A stretch of DNA of 64,000 bases from JAZDRH01 sp047470865 (GTDB lineage: Bacteria; Pseudomonadota; Gammaproteobacteria; Pseudomonadales; Pseudomonadaceae), in the NCBI RefSeq assembly GCF_047470865.1, contig NZ_JAZDRH010000001.1, forward strand, positions 189,359-253,358, in the 5' to 3' direction. A model generated the notes under the pieces. The model was not told where the DNA came from, searched no databases, and saw nothing but the letters and a program-made list of their open reading frames with translations. The position numbers were made by a program, and so were the translations under genes. How positions within the stretch are numbered: position 1 is the stretch's first letter; each line of letters begins with the position of its first letter. Of this stretch, positions 35,060-44,700 are shown in pieces.

Positions 35060-36076
35060 ATGTCTTCTTCACTTAATGAAACTAACTTAAATGCCTACCT
35101 ACAAGAGAATCTGGCGGGTTTTACATTACCAGTAGAGTACAAAAAATTCTCAGGTGGACAATCTAACCCTACCTTTTTAGTTCGCACTCAAAGCCAGCAA
35201 TTTGTACTGAGACGCAAACCAGCAGGCAACCTATTGCCATCAGCACATGCTGTAGATCGTGAATTTACTGTTATCAAAGCACTGAGCCAAAGCCAAGTAC
35301 CTGTACCCGAAGCGTTACTACTCTGTGATGACGAGAGCATTATTGGCAGTATGTTCTATCTGATGAGTTATGTAGATGGGCAAATTTTCTGGGATCCTGC
35401 CTTACCAGAATTTACAGCTGCACAACGCCCAGAGGTGTATCAAAAAATCATACAGGTATTAGCCAACATTCATAATCTGGACCTAAAAGCAGCCGGACTG
35501 ACGGAGTTTGGTAAAGCTGGAAACTACTTCCAACGCCAGCTAGAACGTTGGATAAAACAATATCGAGCCAGTGAAACAGAACCGCAGCCAGTAATTGAAC
35601 AGCTAATGACTTGGCTGGAAAATAACTTACCCGAAGATGATGGACAAGTTAGCTTAATCCATGGTGACTACCGCTTAGACAACTTAATTTTTGCCAAAGA
35701 AGGGATAGCGATTAAAGCGGTTTTAGATTGGGAGCTAGCAACCTTAGGCCATCCTTTAGCTGATCTTGCGTATTTCTGCATGTGTTTACGACTTCCTTCA
35801 ATTGGTCCCTATAAAGGTTTAGCAAACGTTGACCGAGCAGCTTTAGGTATTCCCACAGAGGAACAACTGAAACAGCTTTATTGTGCCGCTCGCCATATTA
35901 CTGAAATTCAACATTGGCAGTTTTACTTAGCCTTTAGCTTCTTTCGTTTAACAGCCATTGTGCAAGGCGTATTAAAACGTGCGTTACAGGGTAATGCCTC
36001 AAATAAAGAAGCCTTATTGGTTGGCAAAATAGCGCCTAAATTAGCTCAAATGGCGCTCGCTAGCTTAGAAGAATAA
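35060..36076 (+). CDS. APH/ACAD10-type kinase, LvaA-like (4-hydroxyacyl-CoA kinase candidate)
   Basis: A 338-residue protein-kinase-like phosphotransferase (APH family). It has GGQSNPTF as the glycine-rich loop (32-39), the catalytic loop HGDYRLDN at 201-208 and the metal-binding DWELATLGHPLAD from 223. The same family includes P. putida LvaA and the N-terminal kinase domain of human ACAD10/11, which phosphorylate 4-hydroxyacyl-CoA. Placement beside an SDR, an acyl-CoA dehydrogenase-like enzyme and an acyl-CoA ligase supports that role rather than antibiotic resistance. Substrate chain length is unknown. Confidence 0.8.
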   Translation: MSSSLNETNLNAYLQENLAGFTLPVEYKKFSGGQSNPTFLVRTQSQQFVLRRKPAGNLLPSAHAVDREFTVIKALSQSQVPVPEALLLCDDESIIGSMFYLMSYVDGQIFWDPALPEFTAAQRPEVYQKIIQVLANIHNLDLKAAGLTEFGKAGNYFQRQLERWIKQYRASETEPQPVIEQLMTWLENNLPEDDGQVSLIHGDYRLDNLIFAKEGIAIKAVLDWELATLGHPLADLAYFCMCLRLPSIGPYKGLANVDRAALGIPTEEQLKQLYCAARHITEIQHWQFYLAFSFFRLTAIVQGVLKRALQGNASNKEALLVGKIAPKLAQMALASLEE

Positions 36077-36096
36077 AGATAAAGGAAACACTTATT

Positions 36097-36861
36097 ATGA
36101 CAACTCAATTATTTGATTTATCTGGAAAAATAGCCTTAATTACAGGTGCCAGTCGTGGTATAGGTCAGGCAATCGCCACCTTATTCGCCCAGCAAGGTGC
36201 TTATGTTATTGTTTCCAGCAGAAAACAAGCTGACTGCGAAGCTGTGGCGCAATCTATTCGTGAACAAGGCGGTCAGGCGGAAGCCTTTGCTTGCCATGTT
36301 GGCGATATGGCAGCCATTGAAGCCTTATTTGAACATATTAAAACCAAGCATTCTCGTCTGGATATTTTGCTCAACAACGCAGGAACCAATCCGTATTTTG
36401 GGCACATTCTAGATACTGACTTAGCCGCTTACGAAAAAACAGTTGAAGTCAATTTTCGTGGCTACTTTTTTATGTCTGCTAAGGCTGGGCAGATTATGCG
36501 CTCGCAAAAACAAGGTGTGATCATTAACACTGCCTCTGTTAATGCCATTAAACCCGGCATCACACAGGGCATTTACTCTATTACCAAGGCAGCAGTCGTG
36601 AGTATGACTAAAGCCTTTGCAAAAGAGTGCGCTCCTTTAGGTATTAGGGTTAATGCTATTTTACCAGGCTTAACCAATACCAAACTAGCAGGCATGCTGT
36701 TTCAGCATGAAGCCATGTACAAACAATTAGTCAATGAAATTCCTATGCATCGTCATGCCGAACCTGAAGAAATGGCAGGTACTGCGTTGTATCTAGCCTC
36801 AGATGCTTCTAGCTACACAACAGGTGCTTGTATTGTTGTCGATGGCGGTTACAGCCTTTAA
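36097..36861 (+). CDS. SDR dehydrogenase (LvaD-like position)
   Basis: A 254-residue classical short-chain dehydrogenase with all key motifs: TGASRGIG near 17-24, NNAG at about 92-95, catalytic Ser in NTASVNA and YSITK at about 156-160. It ends in the usual VDGGYSL. In an Lva-type pathway such an enzyme would reduce or oxidise a keto/hydroxy group of the acyl chain. It lies between the kinase and dehydrogenase genes with short spacings (20 and 9 bases). Confidence 0.88.
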   Translation: MTTQLFDLSGKIALITGASRGIGQAIATLFAQQGAYVIVSSRKQADCEAVAQSIREQGGQAEAFACHVGDMAAIEALFEHIKTKHSRLDILLNNAGTNPYFGHILDTDLAAYEKTVEVNFRGYFFMSAKAGQIMRSQKQGVIINTASVNAIKPGITQGIYSITKAAVVSMTKAFAKECAPLGIRVNAILPGLTNTKLAGMLFQHEAMYKQLVNEIPMHRHAEPEEMAGTALYLASDASSYTTGACIVVDGGYSL

Positions 36862-36870
36862 GGAGTCGCT

Positions 36871-38118
36871 ATGAACTTTGCTTTTACGGAACGCGCCTTA
36901 ACACTACAGCAGCGTTTAACTGATTTTATGCAACAACATATAGTACCTCGTCTGGCTGCGTGGCAAACTGAAGTTGAGGCTGGGCATTATCCTGTTTCCT
37001 TTATGCAGGACTTAAAGAACCTTGCCAAAGCAGAAGGCTTATGGAACCTATTTTTGCCCGACTTAAAGGAAAATGAGCCAGGTACGCGCTTAAGCAACCT
37101 TGAGTATGCACCTTTAGCAGAAATCATGGGGGCTGTTCCTTGGGCAGCGGAAGTCTTTAACTGTAACGCGCCAGATACTGGCAACATGGAGCTTTTACAT
37201 CTATTTGCCTCAGCAGAACAACGTCAACAATGGCTAGTGCCACTGTTAAATGGCGATATTCGCTCTGCCTTTGCTATGACAGAGCCTGATGTCTGCTCAT
37301 CTGATGCAACCAATATCCAAACGCTAATTCAAAAAGACGCTGATGACTATGTGATTAACGGGCGAAAATGGTTCATTACCAATGCCTCCCATCCTAATTG
37401 CCAACTATTTATTGTCATGGGCAAAACCGATCCTAATGCAGAGGTGCACCAACAGCAAAGTATGATTCTTGTTCCTGCAAATACAGCGGGTATTGAAATA
37501 GTGCGCAATATTAAAGTGATGAATCACCTTTCGCCAGAGGGGCACAATGAGGTTGTTTTTCGTAATGTTCGTGTTCCTGCCGCCAATCTATTAGGCAAAG
37601 AAGGTTCAGGTTTTGCGTTAGCACAAGCGCGCTTAGGCCCAGGGCGAATTCACCATTGCATGCGCAGCATAGGCGCAGCAGAGCTGGCACTTAAGTTAAT
37701 GACAGAACGTGCTATTGAGCGCAAAGCCTTTAAACAACAACTCTATCAACATGGTGTTATTAGCCAATGGATAGCCCAGTCGCGCATGGAAATAGAACAA
37801 GCTCGCTTACTGGTTTTAAAAGCTGCTTGGATGATTGATCAATACGGCGCGAAAGCAGCCGCCAAAGAAATTGCCATGATTAAAGCCATAGTACCTAGCA
37901 TGCAAGAAAAGGTCATTGATCGTGCTATTCAATGTTTTGGCGCCATGGGGTTAAGTCCAGATACGCCACTAGCAGACCTATGGGTGAATGCGCGAGCGCT
38001 ACGTTTGGCGGATGGCCCTGACCAAGTTCATTTGCGTAGTATTGCCCGTATGGAAATCAAGCACGCTAAAGAACATTTAGGCCAAAGCAGTGCTTATTTA
38101 GTGCAACGCAAGATATAA
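36871..38118 (+). CDS. Acyl-CoA dehydrogenase family protein (LvaC/ACAD11-like candidate)
   Basis: A 415-residue flavoprotein of the acyl-CoA dehydrogenase fold. FAD/substrate motifs are visible: FAMTEPDVCSSDATN (about 139-153), WFITNASHP, and the C-terminal QCFGAMGLSPDTPLADLW. It belongs by length and sequence to the ACAD10/11-like group that works with the APH-type kinase, where a phosphorylated 4-hydroxyacyl-CoA loses phosphate. That specific role is inferred from operon context. AAGGAG ribosome-binding site before the ATG. Confidence 0.85.
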   Translation: MNFAFTERALTLQQRLTDFMQQHIVPRLAAWQTEVEAGHYPVSFMQDLKNLAKAEGLWNLFLPDLKENEPGTRLSNLEYAPLAEIMGAVPWAAEVFNCNAPDTGNMELLHLFASAEQRQQWLVPLLNGDIRSAFAMTEPDVCSSDATNIQTLIQKDADDYVINGRKWFITNASHPNCQLFIVMGKTDPNAEVHQQQSMILVPANTAGIEIVRNIKVMNHLSPEGHNEVVFRNVRVPAANLLGKEGSGFALAQARLGPGRIHHCMRSIGAAELALKLMTERAIERKAFKQQLYQHGVISQWIAQSRMEIEQARLLVLKAAWMIDQYGAKAAAKEIAMIKAIVPSMQEKVIDRAIQCFGAMGLSPDTPLADLWVNARALRLADGPDQVHLRSIARMEIKHAKEHLGQSSAYLVQRKI

Positions 38119-38143
38119 CAACAATAGCTAAAGGGATTAATCA

Positions 38144-39790
38144 ATGCGCACAATGTTATTACCTGAAAATCATTCAGCTTATGCTTATCCGTTACTTATT
38201 AAGCGTTTACTGATGGGCGTTAAACGATTTGAGCCTAATCATCAAATTGTCTATCGCGACCTTGTACGCTATGACTACTGTACCTTATATGAGCGTGTCT
38301 GTCGCTTAGCCAACAGCTTAACAGCGGCTGGCATAGGTGCTGGTGATGTTGTAGCGGTTATGGACTGGGATAGTCATAGGTATTTAGAGTGCTACTTTGC
38401 CATCCCAATGATTGGCGCTGTCTTGCATCATGTCAATATTCGCCTATCACCAGAACAAATTCTCTATACCATGCGTAAAGCAGAAGACAAAGCGGTGCTC
38501 GTACATGATGATTTTCTCCCACTATTGAGCGCACTTGAAACGCAGCTTCCCAGCCTAAAAACCTGTATCCAATTAACAGATAATACTCACCCAGCAGACT
38601 GTTCATTAACAACGAAGATAGGGGAATATGAGTCACTGCTGGCGCAAGCTAGCACTACTTATGACTTTGCTGACTTTGACGAAAACTCTATAGCCACTTT
38701 ATTTTTTACCACAGGCACCACGGGCAATCCTAAAGGGGTTTATTTTAGTCATCGCCAATTAGTGCTACACAGTATGAACTTAGTTAACAGCATGTCTGCT
38801 TTTGCAGGCTTTCCTATGCTGAACTCCAGCTCAGTCTATATGCCCATTACACCAATGTTTCACGTACATGCATGGGGAGTGCCCTATGCGGCCACTATGC
38901 TGGGATGTCAACAGGTTTATCCTGGCCGCTACGAACCAAATATGCTGGCTAAATTGCTAGTCACTGAAAAGGTTACATTTTCCCACTGCGTGCCTACCTT
39001 GTTACAGATGATTATTGATAATCCAGCTGCCGAGCAACTAGATTTATCAAACTGGAAAGTCGTCATTGGCGGCAGCGCTTTAACTCAAGGTTTAGCAAAG
39101 CGTGCCTTAGAAAAAGGCATTGATGTTTACTCTGCTTATGGCATGTCTGAAACCTGTCCTCTGATTACATTTGCTCATTTAGATCAACAAATGCGCCAAT
39201 ATTCTACTGAAGAAAGCCTGCACTGGCGCTGCGCTACTGGGGTAGCAGCACCTATGGTGGAAGTTGGCTTAATGGACGAACAGGGCAATTTGCTAGCGCA
39301 AAATGGACAAGAAGTTGGTGAAGTTGTTGTACGCTCACCTTGGTTAACGCAAGGCTATTATCAAGATACTGAAAAAAGCACAGAGCTTTGGCAGCACGGC
39401 TGGCTACACACTGGAGATATTGGTTATATCGATCAAAGAGGCTACTTATTTATTCAAGATCGCCTAAAAGACGTAATAAAAACAGGGGGGGAATGGATAT
39501 CCTCATTGGACTTAGAGAATTTAATTAGCCAACACCCAGCCATACAAAGCGTTGCTGTAGTCGCTATTACTGATGACGCTTGGGGAGAACGGCCATGCGC
39601 CTTAGTAGTTTTAAAACCCCAGCAAACTACTACACCAGAAAACATTATTAATTTTCTACAAAGCTACGTTGAAAGTGGAAAAATTAATAAATGGTGGATT
39701 CCTAAGCGTATTGAAATCGTCACTGATATTCCTAAAACCAGTGTGGGCAAAATAGATAAAAAACTAATACGTCAGCAATTAGCCTCTTAA
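38144..39790 (+). CDS. Fatty acyl-CoA synthetase (LvaE-like position)
   Basis: A 548-residue ANL-superfamily AMP-forming ligase that activates a carboxylic acid with ATP and CoA. The P-loop TTGTTGNPKG is at 189-198, the A5-type motif SAYGMSETCP is near residue 330, HTGDIGYID precedes the hinge, and the catalytic Lys (about K536) lies in KTSVGKIDKK. It resembles medium/long-chain acyl-CoA ligases. As last gene of the pathway set it would load the acid substrate. AAAGGG ribosome-binding site. Confidence 0.92.
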   Translation: MRTMLLPENHSAYAYPLLIKRLLMGVKRFEPNHQIVYRDLVRYDYCTLYERVCRLANSLTAAGIGAGDVVAVMDWDSHRYLECYFAIPMIGAVLHHVNIRLSPEQILYTMRKAEDKAVLVHDDFLPLLSALETQLPSLKTCIQLTDNTHPADCSLTTKIGEYESLLAQASTTYDFADFDENSIATLFFTTGTTGNPKGVYFSHRQLVLHSMNLVNSMSAFAGFPMLNSSSVYMPITPMFHVHAWGVPYAATMLGCQQVYPGRYEPNMLAKLLVTEKVTFSHCVPTLLQMIIDNPAAEQLDLSNWKVVIGGSALTQGLAKRALEKGIDVYSAYGMSETCPLITFAHLDQQMRQYSTEESLHWRCATGVAAPMVEVGLMDEQGNLLAQNGQEVGEVVVRSPWLTQGYYQDTEKSTELWQHGWLHTGDIGYIDQRGYLFIQDRLKDVIKTGGEWISSLDLENLISQHPAIQSVAVVAITDDAWGERPCALVVLKPQQTTTPENIINFLQSYVESGKINKWWIPKRIEIVTDIPKTSVGKIDKKLIRQQLAS

Positions 39791-39857
39791 TATTCAGCAC
39801 CACTGCAGTTGTTTTCAGATATAGTGTTACTCTTTGAAAACAACTGCATGACTGCTT

Positions 39858-40343
39858 ATGAACATCAACACCAATACTGACTTATCTTTAATTTGGCATT
39901 GCCAGGCGTTTTCTCAACTCTCCACAGGAGAGCTGTATAATCTATTGCAACTACGCAATCAGGTCTTTATTGTTGAGCAGAACTGCCCTTATTTAGATAT
40001 TGACTGCAAAGACCGTAGCGCCCAGCACTTATGGGCAGCAGTTGATAACCAAATAGTCGCTTATGCACGAATTCTTCCAGCAGGTATCAGTTTTGAACAC
40101 ACAGCCATCGGCCGAGTCTGCGTGCATCCAGATTTTCGTCGTGATGGGCTAGGGCGCTTATTAATGAAAGAAGCACTTAACCTTATTCACTCAAACCAGC
40201 CACAAGCATCTATTAAGATCAGTGCGCAGACCTACCTTATTCCGTTTTATCAATCCTTTGGTTTTACAGTGGTATCTGCAGAGTATTTAGAAGATAACCT
40301 GCCACATGTAGAAATGCTGCACTCATCGTCATCCCATCATTAA
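39858..40343 (+). CDS. elaA: GNAT acetyltransferase, ElaA family
   Basis: A 161-residue GNAT-fold protein. The ElaA signature LQLRNQVFIVEQNCPYLDID is at 31-50, and the acetyl-CoA-binding motif RRDGLGRLLM is at about 94-103, preceded by IGRVCVHPDF. The substrate is unknown. It lies 67 bases after the ligase gene and could be cotranscribed or have its own promoter. Confidence 0.88.
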   Translation: MNINTNTDLSLIWHCQAFSQLSTGELYNLLQLRNQVFIVEQNCPYLDIDCKDRSAQHLWAAVDNQIVAYARILPAGISFEHTAIGRVCVHPDFRRDGLGRLLMKEALNLIHSNQPQASIKISAQTYLIPFYQSFGFTVVSAEYLEDNLPHVEMLHSSSSHH

Positions 40344-40362
40344 AATTAACCCGCGAAATATT

Positions 40363-41124
40363 ATGAATAAATCCGATTTTTATGCCGCAGAAACTTACTT
40401 TTGGAGCAGTATTAGCAAGCAAACTTACCATCCATCAGCTCATGCACACTGTTTTTTAAGCCCGATTAATACCCCATTTTTCAATTTTCTTTTTCTACAT
40501 CAAGGAGCTACAGAGAAAGGCCTCATAAAAGCTGCCGATTTTTTTAATCAGGCTCAGCAATCCTATATTACAGCTATTGAAGAAAGTGCACTCTCAGAAG
40601 CACTACAACAAGCTATCAAGCAACAGGCACTCGTTTTTGACTGCTGTACTAGCGCAATGGGATTAATTTTACAGCAGCGAGCAAAACTAAAATTTGCGCC
40701 AAATGCTGATATTCGTATTGAAGCCAATACAAACTTGCTAAACTGGAAACAACCATTAGCGAGTGCTTTTGCTATAGAAGGGGATGCTATAACCAGCCAA
40801 TACCAAGCTGCCCATCAAAGCGCCTTAGATCAGCATTGCCAGTTCTATCATTTTGTTTTGTTTGCCCAACAACAAGCTGCCTGCGCGTTAACCTTATCTA
40901 TTCAAGGTACAGTTGCTCGTTTAGATGACATTGGAACCCAAACTAAAGTGCAAGGTAAAGGCTATGCCAGTCGTCTTATTGAAGAAGCCTTATGCTTTGC
41001 ACAAACCAAAGGCGTTACACATTGTTACTTAGATGCTTCCAACCAAGGGTTATCTATCTATCAAAAATTAGGCTTTAAAAGCCTATTTCAATACCATTCA
41101 TATTTGCATCAAGAGGCTCAATAG
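40363..41124 (+). CDS. GNAT-family acetyltransferase (253 aa)
   Basis: A 253-residue protein whose C-terminal half (about 160-250) is a GNAT domain with the acetyl-CoA motif QGKGYASRLIEEAL and the tail motif SIYQKLGFKSLFQY. The N-terminal half is less typical and may be a degenerate second GNAT or a substrate-binding part. It follows elaA by 19 bases. The substrate is unknown. Confidence 0.78.
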   Translation: MNKSDFYAAETYFWSSISKQTYHPSAHAHCFLSPINTPFFNFLFLHQGATEKGLIKAADFFNQAQQSYITAIEESALSEALQQAIKQQALVFDCCTSAMGLILQQRAKLKFAPNADIRIEANTNLLNWKQPLASAFAIEGDAITSQYQAAHQSALDQHCQFYHFVLFAQQQAACALTLSIQGTVARLDDIGTQTKVQGKGYASRLIEEALCFAQTKGVTHCYLDASNQGLSIYQKLGFKSLFQYHSYLHQEAQ

Positions 41125-41130
41125 AGCCTC
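41113..41130 (+). terminator. Possible terminator hairpin at the GNAT gene end
   Basis: Perfect 7-base stem GAGGCTC / GAGCCTC with an AATA loop that overlaps the stop codon. No T-run follows (ATCCCCCCC), so it may be a weak or Rho-assisted terminator ahead of the pilin operon. Confidence 0.45.
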
Positions 41131-41266
41131 ATCCCCCCCTTTGCCCCACCTTTTTAGTTGCTAAATAACCTTTCAGCCTATTAACCACACCTTCTATCAG
41201 GCTTAGCATGCAGGTAAAACTGTGTAGTAGTACTCTTTTCTAAAGGCTAAGAAAGGCTAAAGAATC

Positions 41267-41731
41267 ATGAAAAATCGCGGCTTCACTCTAATTGAAGTAA
41301 TGATAGTAGTAGTGCTAATTGGCATTATTGCAGCTATAGCTATTCCTAATTTAAATCCTTTTATTAGCAAAAATAAAGCAGAAGCCATGGCTGATAATAT
41401 TGAGAATTTAATTAGAAAGACACGAAATACCGCCATTGTTCAAGGACGAACCGCTAGCATCGACATTATAGGGCGTGAGTGGGTAAGCAAAGACTACAAT
41501 AATACTATTATTGCAAAGGTTGAAATACTAGATGGCGTTAATATCAAACCAGTCAACTTTGAAAACAAAATACGTTTTGATAAGCAAGGTTTTATTTTAA
41601 ACAATAGAGGCGTTATTGAGAGTCGCTCTATTTCAATTCATATCTGCAGTGGTGAAATAGGCAAAAAACTACAACTCAAAACAACCACCTCTATTACTGT
41701 TGAAGATTCTAATGCAACTATATGCAACTAG
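41267..41731 (+). CDS. fimU: Type IV minor pilin FimU/GspH-like
   Basis: A 154-residue prepilin. The type III signal is short (MKNRG) with cleavage expected between G5 and F6, then FTLIEVMIVVVLIGIIAAIA as the N-terminal helix with the conserved Glu at +5. The GspH-like C-terminal domain contains a Cys pair (C143, C153). It starts the minor pilin operon; minor pilins prime pilus assembly with PilY1 at the tip. FimT is the other possible name. Confidence 0.85.
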   Translation: MKNRGFTLIEVMIVVVLIGIIAAIAIPNLNPFISKNKAEAMADNIENLIRKTRNTAIVQGRTASIDIIGREWVSKDYNNTIIAKVEILDGVNIKPVNFENKIRFDKQGFILNNRGVIESRSISIHICSGEIGKKLQLKTTTSITVEDSNATICN

Positions 41732-41748
41732 TAGGAAGGGTATCTAAA

Positions 41749-44700
41749 ATGAAAATTAATCATCTAGCGATAAAAAAACTAGTTGTAATGATAGCACTTG
41801 CTAGTGGTTCATTGCATACCTACGCTAAACCAGCACAACAAAGTATTTACGAGCCTAGCCAACAACCATTAATGCTTCGTGAAAGTGTTGCGCCTAACGT
41901 TATATTTACATTAGACACCTCTGGATCAATGAGTGCCAAATATGTTCCTGATGGTTTATCACCTAGAGGGTCTAAAATTTTAAAATTTGTAGAACACAAC
42001 CCATTGGCATATGATCCTAACCCGCAAGTAACCTATGATATTCCTTGGTATGCTGAAAAAGAGGGCAAGGATGAAACGGCAACCTATAGATTTTACCAAT
42101 ATAATAATTTTTATGAGTATGACAAAAGAAATAATCTAAAAATAAAAACAGACGGTTTTCGATCCAATACTACATCTATCGTATATGATGATGATTTAAG
42201 TTATGCAGTTAAAATACCTAACTGTAACAGCAAAAATGATACAGATGAAAAATGCTATAAACTGGTAATGATTGATAAAAACAATCCGGATGAAGTGAAA
42301 AAATACGCTACTTGGTATGCCTTCTATCGGAATCGTATGCTCCTAACCAAATCAGCAGCTAACCTTGCTTTTATGAATCTACCACCCGAGACTCGTGTCA
42401 CTTGGCAAGAACTATCTGGCTGTACTTTAGAAACCAGCTGCGGTGGCACACGGGTTGATAATTTTTTAAAGTTTACAGCTGAACATAAGTATAATTTCTA
42501 TACTTGGTTAAACGATACTTACGCCCATACAGGTACACCACTTCATCGCTCTATGGAAAGAGCAGGAAAATTTTTTAGTAAAGATCTTGCTTATAAAGAA
42601 AGGCAAACTGAATTTACATGCCGCAATAACTACCATGTCATGATGACTGATGGCGAATACACTGATGGAATTAGTTCTAGTATCAATAAAGTTAAACTTG
42701 AAGGTATAACTAACCGTACTTTTAGCTTGCCAGATGGCACTACTTATACTGGGCAATCTCCTTTTGGTGGGGTTGATCCTAAAAATAGAAATAGCCTTGC
42801 TTATACTGCTTTATATTACTGGGCGACAGATTTATATAAAGGCGAAGATAATGTAGTGCCGTTTTATCAAGATGGTACAGATTACTGGAATCCAAAAAAT
42901 GACCCTGCCACTTGGCAGCATATGACTAACTTTATTGTTGGCTTAGGCTTAACTAAAGGCTTAGACCCTAAAGGTTACAGTAATCCGCCTATTTGGGATC
43001 CAAGCAAAGCACGGCCTACCTATGAAAATATTGTAGGAAAAACGTGGCCAGATAATAAAATTTTTAGCCTATGGCATGCAGCTATTGTTTCGCGAGGTGA
43101 GTTCTATAGTGCTGATAAAGCACAAGAAATCACACAAGCCTTCCAGCGCATCGTATCACGCATTGCAATGAAAACTACCTCAACAACCGCGCCAACTACA
43201 GTATCTTCTGTAATAGAGGGTGATGAGGCTCATGGGTTCAGCTTTGAAACAAGCTTCTCTTCTGTTAATGGCTGGTCTGGTAACTTACGTGCCTTTAAGG
43301 TAACTAATGGTTCAAGAGAAGCACTCTGGGGCGGACAGGGTGTTAGTGAGAAATTAAAAACTATTTCTCCAAATCAGCGAAAAATCATGATACAAAATCC
43401 TGTCACACGAAAAGGTGTTGTTGACTTCACTTGGTCTAATCTACCTGAAGACTACAAAGCGTACTTAAATATCAGCCCTGATATTTTTGATCCCAACCTG
43501 CAAAAAGACGGGTTAGGTGAAAAACGAGTTAACTTTATTCGTGGTGACCAAACCTATGCAGACGGCAAAATATTTGCAGCCCGCGAACATTTATTGGGCG
43601 ATATCCTTAACTCAAAACCTGTGGCTGTTAAAGATGCTCGTTATCTAATTCGTAGTATCACTTGGAGTGCAGCAGAACAAGCTGAATACCGTGCATTCTA
43701 TGAAGAAAAGAAAAAACGCCCTCGTTATATTTATGTTGGCGCTAACGATGGCATGCTGCATGCAATAAATGCTGAGACAGGCATAGAAACCTTTGCCTAT
43801 ATACCTAAAGCCGTTATTCCTTATTTAAATGAACTAACATCAGTTAACTATGGTGAGAAAAAACATAGATACTATGTAGATGGACAACTAACAGTAGCTG
43901 ATGTGTACTCAAGTAATGGCTGGCGTACTATTTTAGTTGGTACCTTAGGTGCTGGCGGTAAAGGTATTTTTGCACTAGATATTACAAACCCTACCAAAAT
44001 TGAACTGTTGTGGGACTTAGATAGTGTTGACTTTGCGACAACAACTGGACGTTTAGGTTACACCTATTCAGTGCCAAGCGTTGTACGCTTTAATGATGGC
44101 AAATGGAAAGTTGTTTTTGGCAATGGGCCAGCCTCAATTGATGTGGCCTCAATTAAAGGCTATGCCAGCTTATTTGTCTTAGACGCTGAAACCGGAAAAC
44201 TAGAGCGCGAATATCTGGCGCATCGGAAAAATGATAACGAAATAAGCGAAAACGGGCTATCAACACCAAAAATTGTTTCCTTACAAGGTAATGGTATAGC
44301 TGATGTCGCTTACGCAGGTGACTTACAGGGTAACTTATGGCGCTTTGATTTAACTACAGACCCTAAAAAGACTCACAACCATACGCCTTTATTTAGAGCC
44401 ATCTCTAAAGAAGATAGGAAAAATGTTGGTCAGTCAATTACTACCGCACCATTAGTTGTACGCCACCCAACTCAACCTGGTTATATCGTAATTTTCGGTA
44501 CTGGCCGCTACATTGCTGACGCAGATAAAAGCCCTGATATGGTTCAAGATATCTATGGCATTTGGGATCCACTCACTAAAGCTAAAGGTACTTACCCTGG
44601 TCGCATCTATCCTAAAGACTTAGCTGAGCAAGAAGTTATTCAAAATTCTCCTCAAAACAACAAGGAAGCGATCACCATTACACAAAATCCTGTGAATTGG

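Noticed and set aside
35060..36076. Aminoglycoside phosphotransferase resistance gene
   Set aside because: Same fold, but the acyl-CoA enzyme context and ACAD10-type sequence point to hydroxyacyl-CoA metabolism.
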